From Bacteroidota bacterium (lineage in GTDB: Bacteria > Bacteroidota > Bacteroidia > Chitinophagales > LD1), in assembly GCA_016715625.1 (NCBI GenBank), contig JADJZU010000004.1, positions 62,001 through 126,000 of the forward strand: a DNA stretch of 64,000 bases, read 5' to 3'. This document shows positions 34,165 to 44,282 of this stretch, in pieces; positions within the stretch are counted from its first letter, which is position 1, and each line of letters opens with the position of its first letter. Position numbers and translations under genes: made by a program. The notes beneath the pieces are model-generated. The model was not told where the DNA came from, ran no database searches, and worked only from the letters and a program-made list of their open reading frames with translations.

Positions 34165-37100
34165 ATGAAAAAACTGTACGCTTTCGTATTAGCCTTAGCA
34201 GCATTCCACTTTCAAGTACACTCACAGGCAGGTCAGCCAAATGGAACACTGGATGATTTTAAAGAGTTTACCACCAAGGTTACGGTTCCTTTTGTAATGC
34301 CGGATGGTGTAAAACTGATGACAGACGTTTATGTGCCCCGCTTGCGCGATTCGCTCCGGGTATCTCTGGGAACAATTGACCTTCTTGGACTCACTCAAAT
34401 AGAAACTGATACCGTAACATTTATACCCTACGGTTCCCAAATTATATTCTATGACAGTTTAAATGGGCAGCCGAATCCGAATCCCTATCAGTTGCCAACT
34501 ATTTTTACTCGGACTCCCTATAATAAAGGAGAATTTGATGAGGTTGGTGCTATCCTATCCATCTTAGGATACAACTACATGCTGCAAGATATGCGTGGCC
34601 GATATTCTTCGGAAGGCGTCTATTTCCCGATGTATTCCGACAGTTGGAATAAAAACCCTTATCACCCTCTTAAGGGGCATGTATTGGATTACTTGCCCAC
34701 TACCGACCCGAAGCACTCAAATCGTCATGAGGATGGATATAACTCCATTAAGGTAATTCAGGAAATTACATATCCGGGCTTTTATGATGGCGTGCAGCAT
34801 ACCAACGAAAAAATCAGCAATGGAAGTATCGGTATGTTTGGGGCATCTGCATTGGGCAATACTCAATTGCAGCTGGGTACTGCTCACCGTATTACAGATT
34901 CTATTCCCGGGCTTCGTTGCTTGATGCCAATTGTGGCCACTACTGAGCACTACATATCCACCGGATACAACAACGGTGTATTCCGCGACAGAATTGTAAC
35001 AGGATGGCTCAAAGGACAAATATTTAGCGGAACCGATGATGACTTTATCCCAATCGATAACGACCGCCAAAATTCCATTCACTCGTCCAAAGACTACGAC
35101 CTGCCACAGCAAATTACACTCAACGGAAAAAGCCGTGAATACGGACAAAACAAATTTGAAGCAGCCAATCTATCTATTGACCATTTTACGGCTATCCGCT
35201 ATCCTGACGAGAGTGGAGTGTTGGGCAACTCGGGTTTTTACCCGAACAGTACCGGTCGTCCGGATATGGATGCAAGTATGGCCCCTGTTAACCAATGGGG
35301 AGAGGCGGTGAATCCACTTACACAAAAAGCATTACCCAATTTGAATTACAGTCGTTACACGAATCTGGATGTTCCCGTATTACACATTACCGGATGGTGG
35401 GACATTTTCACCGAAGGACAGATAAATACCCGTAACTACACCTATGATGCTTTAAGCTCGCCCAACAAGCAGCTACAGAAAATTGTGATTGGTCCCTGGG
35501 CACACCAGACCACCGGTGGTCGCGAGTCTGGCGATCGACTTTATCCTAAAAATGTGACAGACCTTACAAAAATTGATTTATCCAATTTTGACATCAACAA
35601 CGTGCCATTAAACGATCTGGTAACCTCTGATTTGATTACCTGGTTTCGCTATAATCTGAACTATCAACCCGATAGATTTCTGGGGGAGCCTAAGTTTATT
35701 ATCAAGGAAAGCACTGTATGGCAAAAGCTAGGCAACTCCGCTCTGCTGGGCGATTTTGAAATTCGCGTTCCTTCCAAGGATTACATAATCACCTTTAACG
35801 AGATGATTAACTTTCTGGCAGGTTTTGAAGGACTTAAAAATCTTACCGCAGAAATTAAAAACGCAACACTTGGTGTGGTTCCCATTACGCAGGATGTGCC
35901 CAACTTGGGTCCGGTGCTTCCGGCCATTGGGGGACAGCCTTTGAGCAGCAATTCGTTCAATGAATTTTTGAATGTGCCTAATTACAGGGTATATGTAGCC
36001 GGGCCGGATTCAGCTGCAGACGCAGCGGCCGGATACCCCGACAACTATAAGTATGGAAATTTCTGGTACGGTTCTGCCACGTTTCCGGAGAAGGATCACT
36101 TGCAGTGGAACCGCTTATATCTGCACCAGGATGGCACAATGAATGGAACGGCTCCTACAGAAGATGAAGGTTTCAAAATGTATGTGCATGATCCGGATGA
36201 TCCTATTCTTACGGTGGGTGGGAATAACATGATTGTTCGTTCACCGGATGGTACACGCGATTCGCAAAGTCAAATGGAAATGACAGACCCTACTAACGCA
36301 CCATATACTATGGACAGAGAAGGGGTGATTCAATTTAATACAGAGTCGTTAACCGACACATTCACAATTATGGGATTGCCGGTTTGCACGCTCTATGCCA
36401 AAACAAACCCCGGTGGGGTAAACGAAGGTCCAACGGATAGCGACTGGTTTATCAGACTGTGTGATGTATGGCCCGATGGTAGGGTTTATTCGGTGCAGGA
36501 GGGTTGTGTAAATGCGCGCGCTCGCGATTATGCCCGTGCTTTGGTAGATGATATGGAAGTGCCTGGTTCTCCCAAATATGGAAATGGAGTGGAAGATCCG
36601 GATGATAAGAATGTTCCTTATTCCAATATCAATATTGGGGAGACGTATGAATATGTATTCAAGTTTCAGCCTATTGGTTACACCTTTGCTCCGGGCCATA
36701 AATTGAGAGTGCTCATCAGTTCGTCCAATTATACCCGCTACCAGGTGAACCCCAATCTTCCTTTAAATGACGGAGAGTTTTTTAGAAGAAAACCAGGAGA
36801 TGGTCAGTCCTATATTTTTGAAGGGGAAGATATGTTGCCCCGCGTAAGTGTACAGCGGGTACATTTCAGCCCTGAGCATCCTACCAACATCAACTTCCCG
36901 ATGTTTAACACTTCCTACTTATATAGCAGCGTTGAAAACCCAATAGCCAAACCTGTGTTTGATGCTATGTTGTTCCCTAACCCAACAAGCAACTCTATCC
37001 AGATTTTTGCCAACATGCCGGGTCGCCACGAGGTGGTTATTACGGACATATCGGGTAGAAGAGTAACCTCCGGAAAGTTTGACGACAATATTTCTTTCAA

Positions 37101-37194
37101 TATGGAAGGCACTGGTGGCGGTGTTTATTTTGCCACTATCACCGACCTGGATAAAGAGAATGTAAAAGTGGTGAAGAAGTTTATTGTGCAATAA
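34165..37194 (+). CDS. secreted CocE/NonD (peptidase S15-type) hydrolase with T9SS tail
   Basis: A 1009-residue protein with a signal peptide (MKKLYAFVLALAAFHFQVHS). The catalytic elements follow cocaine esterase and alpha-amino-acid ester hydrolases: nucleophile Ser228 in GMFGASALGNTQ, the Asp in ITGWWDIFTEG, and the His in IGPWAHQTTGG. A C-terminal jelly-roll (LCDVWPDGRVYSVQEG, PGHKLRVLISSSNYTRY) is typical of the family. The chain ends in a type A T9SS tail (MLFPNPTSNSIQIFA). An insertion of about 45 residues lies near residues 60-105. Its acyl or peptide substrate is unknown. Confidence 0.9.
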   Translation: MKKLYAFVLALAAFHFQVHSQAGQPNGTLDDFKEFTTKVTVPFVMPDGVKLMTDVYVPRLRDSLRVSLGTIDLLGLTQIETDTVTFIPYGSQIIFYDSLNGQPNPNPYQLPTIFTRTPYNKGEFDEVGAILSILGYNYMLQDMRGRYSSEGVYFPMYSDSWNKNPYHPLKGHVLDYLPTTDPKHSNRHEDGYNSIKVIQEITYPGFYDGVQHTNEKISNGSIGMFGASALGNTQLQLGTAHRITDSIPGLRCLMPIVATTEHYISTGYNNGVFRDRIVTGWLKGQIFSGTDDDFIPIDNDRQNSIHSSKDYDLPQQITLNGKSREYGQNKFEAANLSIDHFTAIRYPDESGVLGNSGFYPNSTGRPDMDASMAPVNQWGEAVNPLTQKALPNLNYSRYTNLDVPVLHITGWWDIFTEGQINTRNYTYDALSSPNKQLQKIVIGPWAHQTTGGRESGDRLYPKNVTDLTKIDLSNFDINNVPLNDLVTSDLITWFRYNLNYQPDRFLGEPKFIIKESTVWQKLGNSALLGDFEIRVPSKDYIITFNEMINFLAGFEGLKNLTAEIKNATLGVVPITQDVPNLGPVLPAIGGQPLSSNSFNEFLNVPNYRVYVAGPDSAADAAAGYPDNYKYGNFWYGSATFPEKDHLQWNRLYLHQDGTMNGTAPTEDEGFKMYVHDPDDPILTVGGNNMIVRSPDGTRDSQSQMEMTDPTNAPYTMDREGVIQFNTESLTDTFTIMGLPVCTLYAKTNPGGVNEGPTDSDWFIRLCDVWPDGRVYSVQEGCVNARARDYARALVDDMEVPGSPKYGNGVEDPDDKNVPYSNINIGETYEYVFKFQPIGYTFAPGHKLRVLISSSNYTRYQVNPNLPLNDGEFFRRKPGDGQSYIFEGEDMLPRVSVQRVHFSPEHPTNINFPMFNTSYLYSSVENPIAKPVFDAMLFPNPTSNSIQIFANMPGRHEVVITDISGRRVTSGKFDDNISFNMEGTGGGVYFATITDLDKENVKVVKKFIVQ

Positions 37195-37213
37195 ACGTAA
37201 TACATCAGATGCA

Positions 37214-37247
37214 ACAAAAAGCCCGTGGAAGTCTACGGGCTTTTTGT
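37214..37247. terminator. bidirectional terminator between the CocE-like gene and korB
   Basis: AAAAAGCCCGT pairs with ACGGGCTTTTT around a short loop. It serves the two convergent genes ending at 37194 and 37258. Confidence 0.9.
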
Positions 37248-37257
37248 TTAAAAAAAA

Positions 37258-38295
37258 TTAGAGAATGGTCCAGGTTTTATCTCCGCTCAGGATTTTATCG
37301 AGCGGGGTTTTCCCTAGCCGGGTTTGCGCATCCTCCATTTGGTGAAGCATGTCGTCTTCAATACAAGCGCGTTCTTCCCTGTAAAAAACGCCAAACGGCC
37401 GAGGGAGGTGGTATGGCTTAAAGTCAGGGAAGTTGGCCAGTATCATCGCTTTATTGCGGTCTGTTTCATCATGAATCCATAAGTCTTCTTTAGAAACGCC
37501 TTCTTCTAAATCCACTATCATCGGATTAAAACCATCCAGCCGTATGCCCTTATTTTCGGATGCGCCAAAAATTAAAGGCTTACCATGTTCCAGAAATAAA
37601 CTTTCTTCTCGTTTGGTCTCTTTTTCGGTGAATGGTGCAAAGGCATTATCATTAAACACCGGACAGTTTTGATATACTTCTACAAAGGCTGTTCCCCGGT
37701 GGTCATTTGCCCGATGAATCATAGCCTGCATATGTTTGGGGTCCCGGTCAATCGTGCGTGCAAAAAACGTGCTCTTGGCACCCAGTGCCAATGCTGCAGT
37801 ATTAAAAGGCTCGTCCACCGAACCAAATGGAGTAGACTTGGTAACAATTCCCTTTTCGGAGGTAGGCGAATATTGGCCTTTGGTTAATCCGTAAATCTGA
37901 TTGTTGAACATCATGACTTTGATGTTCGGATTTCTGCGCATCAAGTGTATGAAATGGTTGCCACCTATAGAAAGCATATCTCCATCGCCACTAATCAACC
38001 ATACATACAAATCGGGGCGCATCATTTTTACACCGGAGGCAATGGCTGCCGCACGACCGTGTATACCGTGTATACCATAGGTAGCCATGTAGTACGGAAA
38101 GCGAGAGGAGCACCCAATACCAGACACGAAAACCACCTTTTCTTTTTCAAAAACAAAATCGGGCAATACACTCTGCACTTGCTTCAAAATAGAGTAATCG
38201 CCACAGCCCGGACACCATTTTACCTCCTGGTCGCTCGTGAAATCCTTTGCTGTAAGCTTGGGCAGTATTGTTTTTTGTTCGAGTGAAGTATCCAT
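37258..38295 (-). CDS. korB: 2-oxoacid:ferredoxin oxidoreductase beta subunit
   Basis: A 345-residue thiamine-diphosphate-binding subunit. The Fe-S and cofactor regions are visible: VKWCPGCGDYSILKQ, VSGIGCSSRFPYY, GIHGRAAAIASGVK, and WLISGDGDMLSIGGNH with the TPP-Mg motif, then NNQIYGLTKGQYSPTS. With KorA it oxidises 2-oxoglutarate (or a similar 2-oxoacid) to the acyl-CoA, reducing ferredoxin. Its ATG overlaps the korA stop as TAATG, so the two are translationally coupled. 2-oxoglutarate is the likeliest substrate by family. Confidence 0.94.
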   Translation of the reverse strand: MDTSLEQKTILPKLTAKDFTSDQEVKWCPGCGDYSILKQVQSVLPDFVFEKEKVVFVSGIGCSSRFPYYMATYGIHGIHGRAAAIASGVKMMRPDLYVWLISGDGDMLSIGGNHFIHLMRRNPNIKVMMFNNQIYGLTKGQYSPTSEKGIVTKSTPFGSVDEPFNTAALALGAKSTFFARTIDRDPKHMQAMIHRANDHRGTAFVEVYQNCPVFNDNAFAPFTEKETKREESLFLEHGKPLIFGASENKGIRLDGFNPMIVDLEEGVSKEDLWIHDETDRNKAMILANFPDFKPYHLPRPFGVFYREERACIEDDMLHQMEDAQTRLGKTPLDKILSGDKTWTIL

Positions 38296-40187
38296 TACAT
38301 CATGTTATTCAATGATTCAATTTTTTCTTTCAGCTCTGAGGTGGTAAAAGGTTGTCCTTGCACTTTACTGAAACCCATGGCCGGAATTAGATACTTGGCT
38401 CGTATGAGTTGCAGGAGTTGTCCGCTATTCATTTCGGGTATCAATACCTTTTCAAAGCCTTGTAGCACTGCGCCCAGGTTTTTTGGAAATGGATTCATAT
38501 GGCGCAAGTGTATGTGCGATACTTCTTTTACGCCTGAAGCATGCAACTCCTGTACCGCAGTTTTTATAGCACCATAAGTGGAGCCCCACCCCAGCACGCA
38601 GATTTTCCCCGATTCAGGACCACTGTCAATTTTTTGCAATGGAATGAAGTCTGCGATTCTTTCCACTTTTTCGGCTCGTAAACGCACCATGAGTTCGTGG
38701 TTTTTAGAATCGTAACTTACGTTGCCGGTTTCGTGTTGTTTTTCTAAACCACCAATCCGGTGTTCCAGATTTTTTGTGCCTGGCGTTACCCAAGGGCGCA
38801 CCCCACGTTCATCGCGCTTGTAAGGCAAAAATTTTCCATCCGGATTATTACTATCAGTGGTAAAAACGGCTTGAATCGGTTTCAATTCCTGCTCGTTGGG
38901 AAACTTCCAGGGTTCCGCTCCATTGGCAATGTAACCATCGCTTAAAAAAATGACGGGCACCATGTGCTCTATGGAAATCCTGGCCGCTTCGTATACGCTG
39001 TCAAAGCAATCTGCCGGAGAACAAGCGGCAACAATAGGCAATGGAGCTTCGCCATGTCTTCCGTGCATGGCCATCAAAAGATCGGCTTGTTCTGTTTTAG
39101 TGGGCAGGCCGGTTGATGGACCACCTCGCTGAATATCCAGAATGAGTAATGGCAACTCCAGCATAGTAGCCAAGCCCATGGCCTCTGCTTTGAGGGCCAT
39201 TCCGGGGCCGGAGGTGGAAGTGATGCCTAATGCACCCGTGTAGGAGGCACCGATGGCTGCACATATAGCTGCAATTTCGTCTTCGGCCTGAAAAGTGCGC
39301 ACACCATTTGCTTTGTATTTGGATAACTCGTGTAAAATGTCGGAAGCCGGTGTAATGGGATAGGAGCCCAAAAACAAAGGGACGCCCGCTTTTTCGGCAG
39401 CAGCTACTACGCCAATGGCCAATGCCTGATTGCCCGATATGTTTCTATACACACCGGCAGGCAAGTTGGCTGTGCCTACTTTATAGCGTGTTGTAAACAC
39501 TTCGGTAGTATCGCCATAATTCCAACCCGCATTCAGCACTTTCAGATTAGCCTCTAGTATCTCGGGTTTCTTTTCAAATTTTTCTTTCAGCGACTGAATC
39601 GTAAACTCCATGCTTTTGTCAAACATCCAAAACAGCAGCCCCAGCACAAACATGTTTTTGCTTCGCTCCATTTCTTTCATGCTCAGTCCGGCATAATCTT
39701 TCAGTGCTTCTTTGGTAAGTCGGCTTACATCCACTTTGTATACTCGAAATTCTTCTAAGGTGCTGTCCTCCAGCGGGCTTGTTGCATCTGCAGGATAATT
39801 GGCCAGTTTCAGGTTTTTAGAGTCAAAACCGGCTGTGTTGGCAATAACGACTCCCCCTTTTTTTAGTCGGGGCAAATCAACTTTAAGTGCTGCCGCATTC
39901 ATGCATACCACTACGTCATACAAATCACCGGGGGTGAAAATTTCTTTGCTGCCAAAATGCAGTTGAAAACCGGAAACTCCAGCTATGGTACCGGCCGGGG
40001 CGCGAATTTCTGCCGGAAACTCCGGAAAGGTGGAGATGTCGCGGCCAAGTAGCGCTGTGGTATTGGTAAACTGCATGCCGGTGAGCTGCATGCCATCACC
40101 ACTATCGCCACTAAAGCGCACTACGATGCTATCGGCTTCTACAAAATCGTAGGGATGTTTTTTTATAATCGTTTCTTCGGAAGACAT
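38295..40187 (-). CDS. korA: 2-oxoacid:ferredoxin oxidoreductase, fused gamma-alpha subunit
   Basis: About 630 residues from the ATG at 40187 (MSSEETIIKKHPYDF); longer starts upstream run into the ferredoxin gene. The N-terminal third is the gamma domain (VVRFSGDSGDGMQLTGMQF). The rest is the alpha domain (GSYPITPASDILHELS, QAEDEIAAICAAIGASYTGA, TSTSGPGMALKAEAMG, RGGPSTGLPTKTEQADL). Such gamma-alpha fusions are usual in two-subunit KorAB enzymes. It lies between the ferredoxin and korB genes on one strand. Confidence 0.94.
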   Translation of the reverse strand: MSSEETIIKKHPYDFVEADSIVVRFSGDSGDGMQLTGMQFTNTTALLGRDISTFPEFPAEIRAPAGTIAGVSGFQLHFGSKEIFTPGDLYDVVVCMNAAALKVDLPRLKKGGVVIANTAGFDSKNLKLANYPADATSPLEDSTLEEFRVYKVDVSRLTKEALKDYAGLSMKEMERSKNMFVLGLLFWMFDKSMEFTIQSLKEKFEKKPEILEANLKVLNAGWNYGDTTEVFTTRYKVGTANLPAGVYRNISGNQALAIGVVAAAEKAGVPLFLGSYPITPASDILHELSKYKANGVRTFQAEDEIAAICAAIGASYTGALGITSTSGPGMALKAEAMGLATMLELPLLILDIQRGGPSTGLPTKTEQADLLMAMHGRHGEAPLPIVAACSPADCFDSVYEAARISIEHMVPVIFLSDGYIANGAEPWKFPNEQELKPIQAVFTTDSNNPDGKFLPYKRDERGVRPWVTPGTKNLEHRIGGLEKQHETGNVSYDSKNHELMVRLRAEKVERIADFIPLQKIDSGPESGKICVLGWGSTYGAIKTAVQELHASGVKEVSHIHLRHMNPFPKNLGAVLQGFEKVLIPEMNSGQLLQLIRAKYLIPAMGFSKVQGQPFTTSELKEKIESLNNMM

Positions 40188-40230
40188 ATCACATGGTGTC
40201 AAAATAGAGGAGAGAAAGAATATCAAGCCA

Positions 40231-40581
40231 TCAGGCCAGGTGTAATTTCGCTTTTTTGGTGAGAAGTTCCTGTTCTGTTTCCACCACCAGTTCATCGGCT
40301 ACACAGCAGTCAACCGGACATACGCTGGCACATTGTGGCGTATCGTGAAAACCCTTACACTCGGTACACTTGTCGGCAACGATGTAAAACACCTCATCGC
40401 TCAATGGTTTTTGGCTGGCACGCGCATCAATCACGCTACCGTTCATTAAAGTGTAGGAACCACTCACATTTGTTTTGTCCGCAATTTTCCAACTGTCTCC
40501 ATTGGGGTAAATAGCACCATTCGGACATTCCGGCTCGCATGCTCCGCAATTGATACATACATCGGTAATTTTAATAGCCAT
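40231..40581 (-). CDS. dicluster 4Fe-4S ferredoxin
   Basis: About 116 residues from the ATG at 40581 (MAIKITDVCINCGACEPECP). Two cluster motifs are present: CINCGACEPECP and CTECKGFHDTPQCASVCP, the second with the wider spacing of Alvin-type ferredoxins. It is the probable electron acceptor for KorAB, encoded 43 bases downstream on the same strand. A TATCTTCG box on minus (40604-40611) lies 22 bases before the ATG and may be the operon promoter. Confidence 0.93.
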   Translation of the reverse strand: MAIKITDVCINCGACEPECPNGAIYPNGDSWKIADKTNVSGSYTLMNGSVIDARASQKPLSDEVFYIVADKCTECKGFHDTPQCASVCPVDCCVADELVVETEQELLTKKAKLHLA

Positions 40582-40750
40582 TCTTTTCTGCGTTTTAAGG
40601 GCGCGAAGATATGCAAATGAAGTTGGTTCCTGTGGCCTTTGTAAATAAAAATAACCATTACCCGAGATCATCTTTTTGCTATAGTTTCCAACATGATTCA
40701 TACATTAGCCAAACACAAATAGTGTAATCTCTTCACCAAATTTCATTTCT

Positions 40751-43366
40751 ATGAAAAAGATTTACCTACTCCTGACGTCTGTTTTATTGGCTTTTGTTGT
40801 TTTTGCTAAAGATGTGGACCCGAATGTGGCAAAACAAGTAGCCCTCCACTTTTACATTCAAAATACAGACAGAGATCCTTCTTCGGTTTCGCTGCAATTG
40901 GTATACGCCAACAAGGCGGCAAGCCATGTGGGCAGAGCAACCGATGGGGCACCTGTTTATTATGTCTTTAGTGTTTCGGGTAATGCCGGCTTTGTGGTTG
41001 TGAGTGGCGATGACCTGGTACAACCGGTATTGGCCTATAGCACCAGTGGTAGTTTTTCTGCGGAGAACCTGAATCCCACCACCAGAAAATGGATGGAAGG
41101 ATATGCCCAGCAGATTTTGTTTGTAAAAGAAAACAGAACTGCCACTACCGATGAAATTAATCGCCTGTGGAACTGCTATATTAATAACACACCTGCTACT
41201 GATGCCTCTCGTGGCGCGCAGGCTGTAAACCCGCTCTGCCAAACCCAATGGAATCAGGCTCCCAACGAAAATGGATTATGCCCTTACAGCAATCAATACA
41301 GCGCACGTTGTGTAACCGGTTGTGTGGCCACCGCTATGGCACAGATTCTTAAGTTTTGGAACTATCCTACACAAGGAACAGGATTTCACTCCTACAACGA
41401 CCAAAACTTTGGGACCTTAAGTGCCAATTTTGGTAGCACGACATATAACTGGGCCGGGATGCCCAATACGCTTGGCGCACCGGATAATGATGTAGCTACC
41501 CTGATGTTACACTGCGGAGTATCTGTTGATATGAATTATGGAGTAGCGCAAACCGGGGGCAGCTCGGCTTATGTGGTTTCTTCACAATCGCCTATTCAGG
41601 CCTGTGCCGAATATGCTTACAAAACATATTTCGGCTACGACCCGGCTACCCTACAAGGAGTAGTAAGGCAAAATTATAGTGAGTCTCAGTGGAAGGCGCT
41701 TTTAAAAGCAGAACTGGATGCAGGCAGACCGTTGCAGTATGCCGGATTTGGTAACGGTGGTGGCCATACCTGGGTGCTTGATGGTTATGATAACAATGAT
41801 TTTTTTCATCAAAACTGGGGATGGGGTGGCAATAGCGATGGATTTTTCTCTATCAATAATTTGGACCCTACTTCGCTGGGTGCAGGAGGAGGCACAGGTG
41901 GATTTAATGGTAGTCAGCAGGCTGTTATAGGTATAAAGCCATTGGGTGGTGGCGGTGGAGGAGGAGGTGGTGGGGGAACCATTAACCAGGATGGTGTGGC
42001 GCTATACTCCCAGATTACGGTGAGTGCCAATCCGGTGCAAAGCGGAAGCGCCTTTGATGTGAATGTAGATATTGCCAATGCCGGTACTGCCCCTTTCACA
42101 GGTGATTTTGCAGCTGCTTTGTTTACCAACGATGGGGTGTTTGTCGAATTCATTCAAGAGTACGTTGGACAAACAATCAATAATGGATTTTACTCCTCAG
42201 CCACATTTAGCACAGCTCAATTGAGTCTTATTCCGGGCACTTATATTTTAGGAGTGTTTTACAAAAACGGCAGCAATAACTACTCGCTGATTAATCCGAG
42301 CACTTATAACAATCCGGTGTCTATCACGGTAACCGGGCCACCCAATAATATTGTGATGAATGGCAATACTTCATTTTCGCCTGCTACGGTGGTTAAAAAT
42401 GCTGCTTTCAATATTAACACTAACATGGCTAATACAGGTGCCAATCTGACGAATGGTTTTTTATCTGCAGACCTCTATGATGCCAATGGAGATTATGTGG
42501 TTAACATTGAAGAGTTTGGCGGTGTAAACATGACCAACGGCAATGCTTATAATGTTCAGTTTGTGAGTAATAATGGACTCAATGTAGATCCGGGCACCTA
42601 TTATGTGGCGTTTTTCAGTTCGCCTGATGGGCAAAACTGGAATTTGGTTTATGGATTGAATTTTCCCAATCCGGTGAAGGTTACCATCGTGGATCAGTCA
42701 GTAAGTCCTGATGTGTATGAGAATAATGATACGGAGGGAGCTGCTTATACTTTAGCAACTAATTTCAGCGGTAATAATGCTTCTACCGGTACACCTGGCA
42801 GCACGGTGCATGTTGGCAACGACTACGATTATTACAAATTAAATCTTCCGGGCGGAAATAATTATTCTATTACTGCGCGAGTGCACGATAGCTACAGCAG
42901 CAGCAATGGACAGAACTACTCGAACGATGTGCAGTTCAGCTATCAAATAGATAACGGAGGATTGAGCACCGCCTATGACGATGTAATGCCCGGCCCCATT
43001 TACGTGCCCGGTGGAGGAACGGTGTTATTCTTTGTATCCGATTACTTTTCCGGAACCACGGGCTCTTATCTGCTGGATTTGCAGATAGTAAGAGGTGCCA
43101 ATGTGGGCGTTGATGATTTGACATCCGATAACCTGACAGTATATCCCAATCCGGCAAAAGATATTTTGTATTTGGATATGAAAGATAAAGCAGGAAACTA
43201 TACCCTCCGTTTGCTTAATGTCTCCGGTCAGTTAGTTCAGGAAGAGCAGGGTATTACATCGGGCGGAAAACTGGCCACCGATGTTAGCCAACTTGCAAGA
43301 GGTGTATATACGGTGCAGTTGCATGCAGCCGGTAACGTGTACCGCTCCAAGTTGATAGTAGAATAA
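40751..43366 (+). CDS. secreted C10 (streptopain-like) cysteine protease with T9SS tail
   Basis: An 871-residue preproenzyme. It has a signal peptide (MKKIYLLLTSVLLAFVVFA), an N-terminal propeptide of about 140 residues with YVFSVSGNAGFVVVSGDD, and the C10 catalytic domain: Cys191 in RCVTGCVATAMAQILKFW, His339 in GGHTWVLDGYD, and HQNWGWGG.SDGFFSINN. A run of eleven Gly joins it to two CARDB-like beta domains, a PPC-like domain and a type A T9SS tail (LTVYPNPAKDILYLDM). Family members such as SpeB and interpain A cut host or environmental proteins. Confidence 0.94.
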   Translation: MKKIYLLLTSVLLAFVVFAKDVDPNVAKQVALHFYIQNTDRDPSSVSLQLVYANKAASHVGRATDGAPVYYVFSVSGNAGFVVVSGDDLVQPVLAYSTSGSFSAENLNPTTRKWMEGYAQQILFVKENRTATTDEINRLWNCYINNTPATDASRGAQAVNPLCQTQWNQAPNENGLCPYSNQYSARCVTGCVATAMAQILKFWNYPTQGTGFHSYNDQNFGTLSANFGSTTYNWAGMPNTLGAPDNDVATLMLHCGVSVDMNYGVAQTGGSSAYVVSSQSPIQACAEYAYKTYFGYDPATLQGVVRQNYSESQWKALLKAELDAGRPLQYAGFGNGGGHTWVLDGYDNNDFFHQNWGWGGNSDGFFSINNLDPTSLGAGGGTGGFNGSQQAVIGIKPLGGGGGGGGGGGTINQDGVALYSQITVSANPVQSGSAFDVNVDIANAGTAPFTGDFAAALFTNDGVFVEFIQEYVGQTINNGFYSSATFSTAQLSLIPGTYILGVFYKNGSNNYSLINPSTYNNPVSITVTGPPNNIVMNGNTSFSPATVVKNAAFNINTNMANTGANLTNGFLSADLYDANGDYVVNIEEFGGVNMTNGNAYNVQFVSNNGLNVDPGTYYVAFFSSPDGQNWNLVYGLNFPNPVKVTIVDQSVSPDVYENNDTEGAAYTLATNFSGNNASTGTPGSTVHVGNDYDYYKLNLPGGNNYSITARVHDSYSSSNGQNYSNDVQFSYQIDNGGLSTAYDDVMPGPIYVPGGGTVLFFVSDYFSGTTGSYLLDLQIVRGANVGVDDLTSDNLTVYPNPAKDILYLDMKDKAGNYTLRLLNVSGQLVQEEQGITSGGKLATDVSQLARGVYTVQLHAAGNVYRSKLIVE

Positions 43367-43377
43367 AATTCAATGCT

Positions 43378-43405
43378 GAGGATGGGCATGGCTCATCCTC
43401 TCTTT
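43378..43405 (+). terminator. hairpin after the C10 protease gene
   Basis: GAGGATG (43378-43384) pairs with CATCCTC (43394-43400), followed by a T-rich stretch. A short stem; probably a weak terminator before the lipoprotein gene. Confidence 0.5.
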
Positions 43406-43422
43406 ACTTTAAAAACAACAAC

Positions 43423-43902
43423 ATGAGGGGTTCTATTGGTTTTTTATTAACCATTCTTGTCGCCTTTGCCGGGTGTAAAAGCAAAGAGTCCGTTGTGTCC
43501 TATACTTCGGAGCCGGCTATTATTTATACCACTAAAGCAAATTACGGTAACAATGTAGTGGTGACGCTTAATGCGGATAAAAGCGAGATTGTGGCTTACC
43601 CTGCACCTAAAGATGTTTATTATAAAGGAAAATTGGCGAAGCCTACTGCGTTGCAAGATGGATTTTGGTTGGATAACCGTGGCATTGGACCTAACAGTGC
43701 CTTCCTCAACATCACCTATGAAGAATACTCAAAACTCACTCAGGCTCCTTCACTTGCAGATTTGACAAAGATGATAGCCGATAAAGATCCTTTTGTTTCA
43801 ATTTATAATTTGGGTAATCGGGACCGGTTTCAAAACGAAGTGAAGGAAATAAACACCCTGATTGCACGAGGCGCATTGAAAAAGTTTAAGCAAATAAAAT
43901 AG
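43423..43902 (+). CDS. small lipoprotein of unknown function
   Basis: A 159-residue protein with a lipobox, MRGSIGFLLTILVAFAGC, giving a mature protein that starts at the Cys followed by KSKESVVSY. It contains an N-terminal beta segment with NVVVTLNADKSEIVAYPAP and a helical end. No named family is recognised. The mature form would be a membrane-anchored periplasmic or surface protein. It lies 57 bases after the protease gene with a weak hairpin between, so co-transcription is possible. Confidence 0.8.
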   Translation: MRGSIGFLLTILVAFAGCKSKESVVSYTSEPAIIYTTKANYGNNVVVTLNADKSEIVAYPAPKDVYYKGKLAKPTALQDGFWLDNRGIGPNSAFLNITYEEYSKLTQAPSLADLTKMIADKDPFVSIYNLGNRDRFQNEVKEINTLIARGALKKFKQIK

Positions 43903-43919
43903 CACCGCTTCAGAAAGTG

Positions 43920-44282
43920 TTACAGCGTTTCAAAATAGTCTATAATCTTCTTTTTGAGTAGCTCATCTTGTTCCTTTAGCTTGAGTGGTGGCAGCGAGGC
44001 ATTTGCTTCGTAATGGGGCCACCCGTCTTCATCGGTGTGTGTATACCGATAATACCCATCCGGTGAAAATAGTTTGCAGATAGCGATGTGCATCAGGTCT
44101 TGCTTTTCTTCTTTTTCCCAGTTGTCTTTCACGATGCCTACTTCATTCATGCCGATGATATAAAGCATGGCATTGATATCGGGCCTTTGTCCAAATTGTT
44201 CCTTTATACGATTGCGCACTTCGTACCAGCGTAGCGCAAAACTTTTTTCTTCCTCGCTTTTATGTTCGTTGAGTAATGGCAT
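43920..44282 (-). CDS. conserved hypothetical protein
   Basis: A 120-residue soluble, charged, mostly helical protein starting MPLLNEHKSEEEKSFALRWY, with WPHYEANASLPPLKLKEQDE near the end. No signal peptide or membrane segment is visible and I recognise no named family. Its ATG overlaps the stop of the omega-amidase gene as TAATG, so it is the third gene of a tightly coupled asparaginase-amidase operon. Confidence 0.8.
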   Translation of the reverse strand: MPLLNEHKSEEEKSFALRWYEVRNRIKEQFGQRPDINAMLYIIGMNEVGIVKDNWEKEEKQDLMHIAICKLFSPDGYYRYTHTDEDGWPHYEANASLPPLKLKEQDELLKKKIIDYFETL

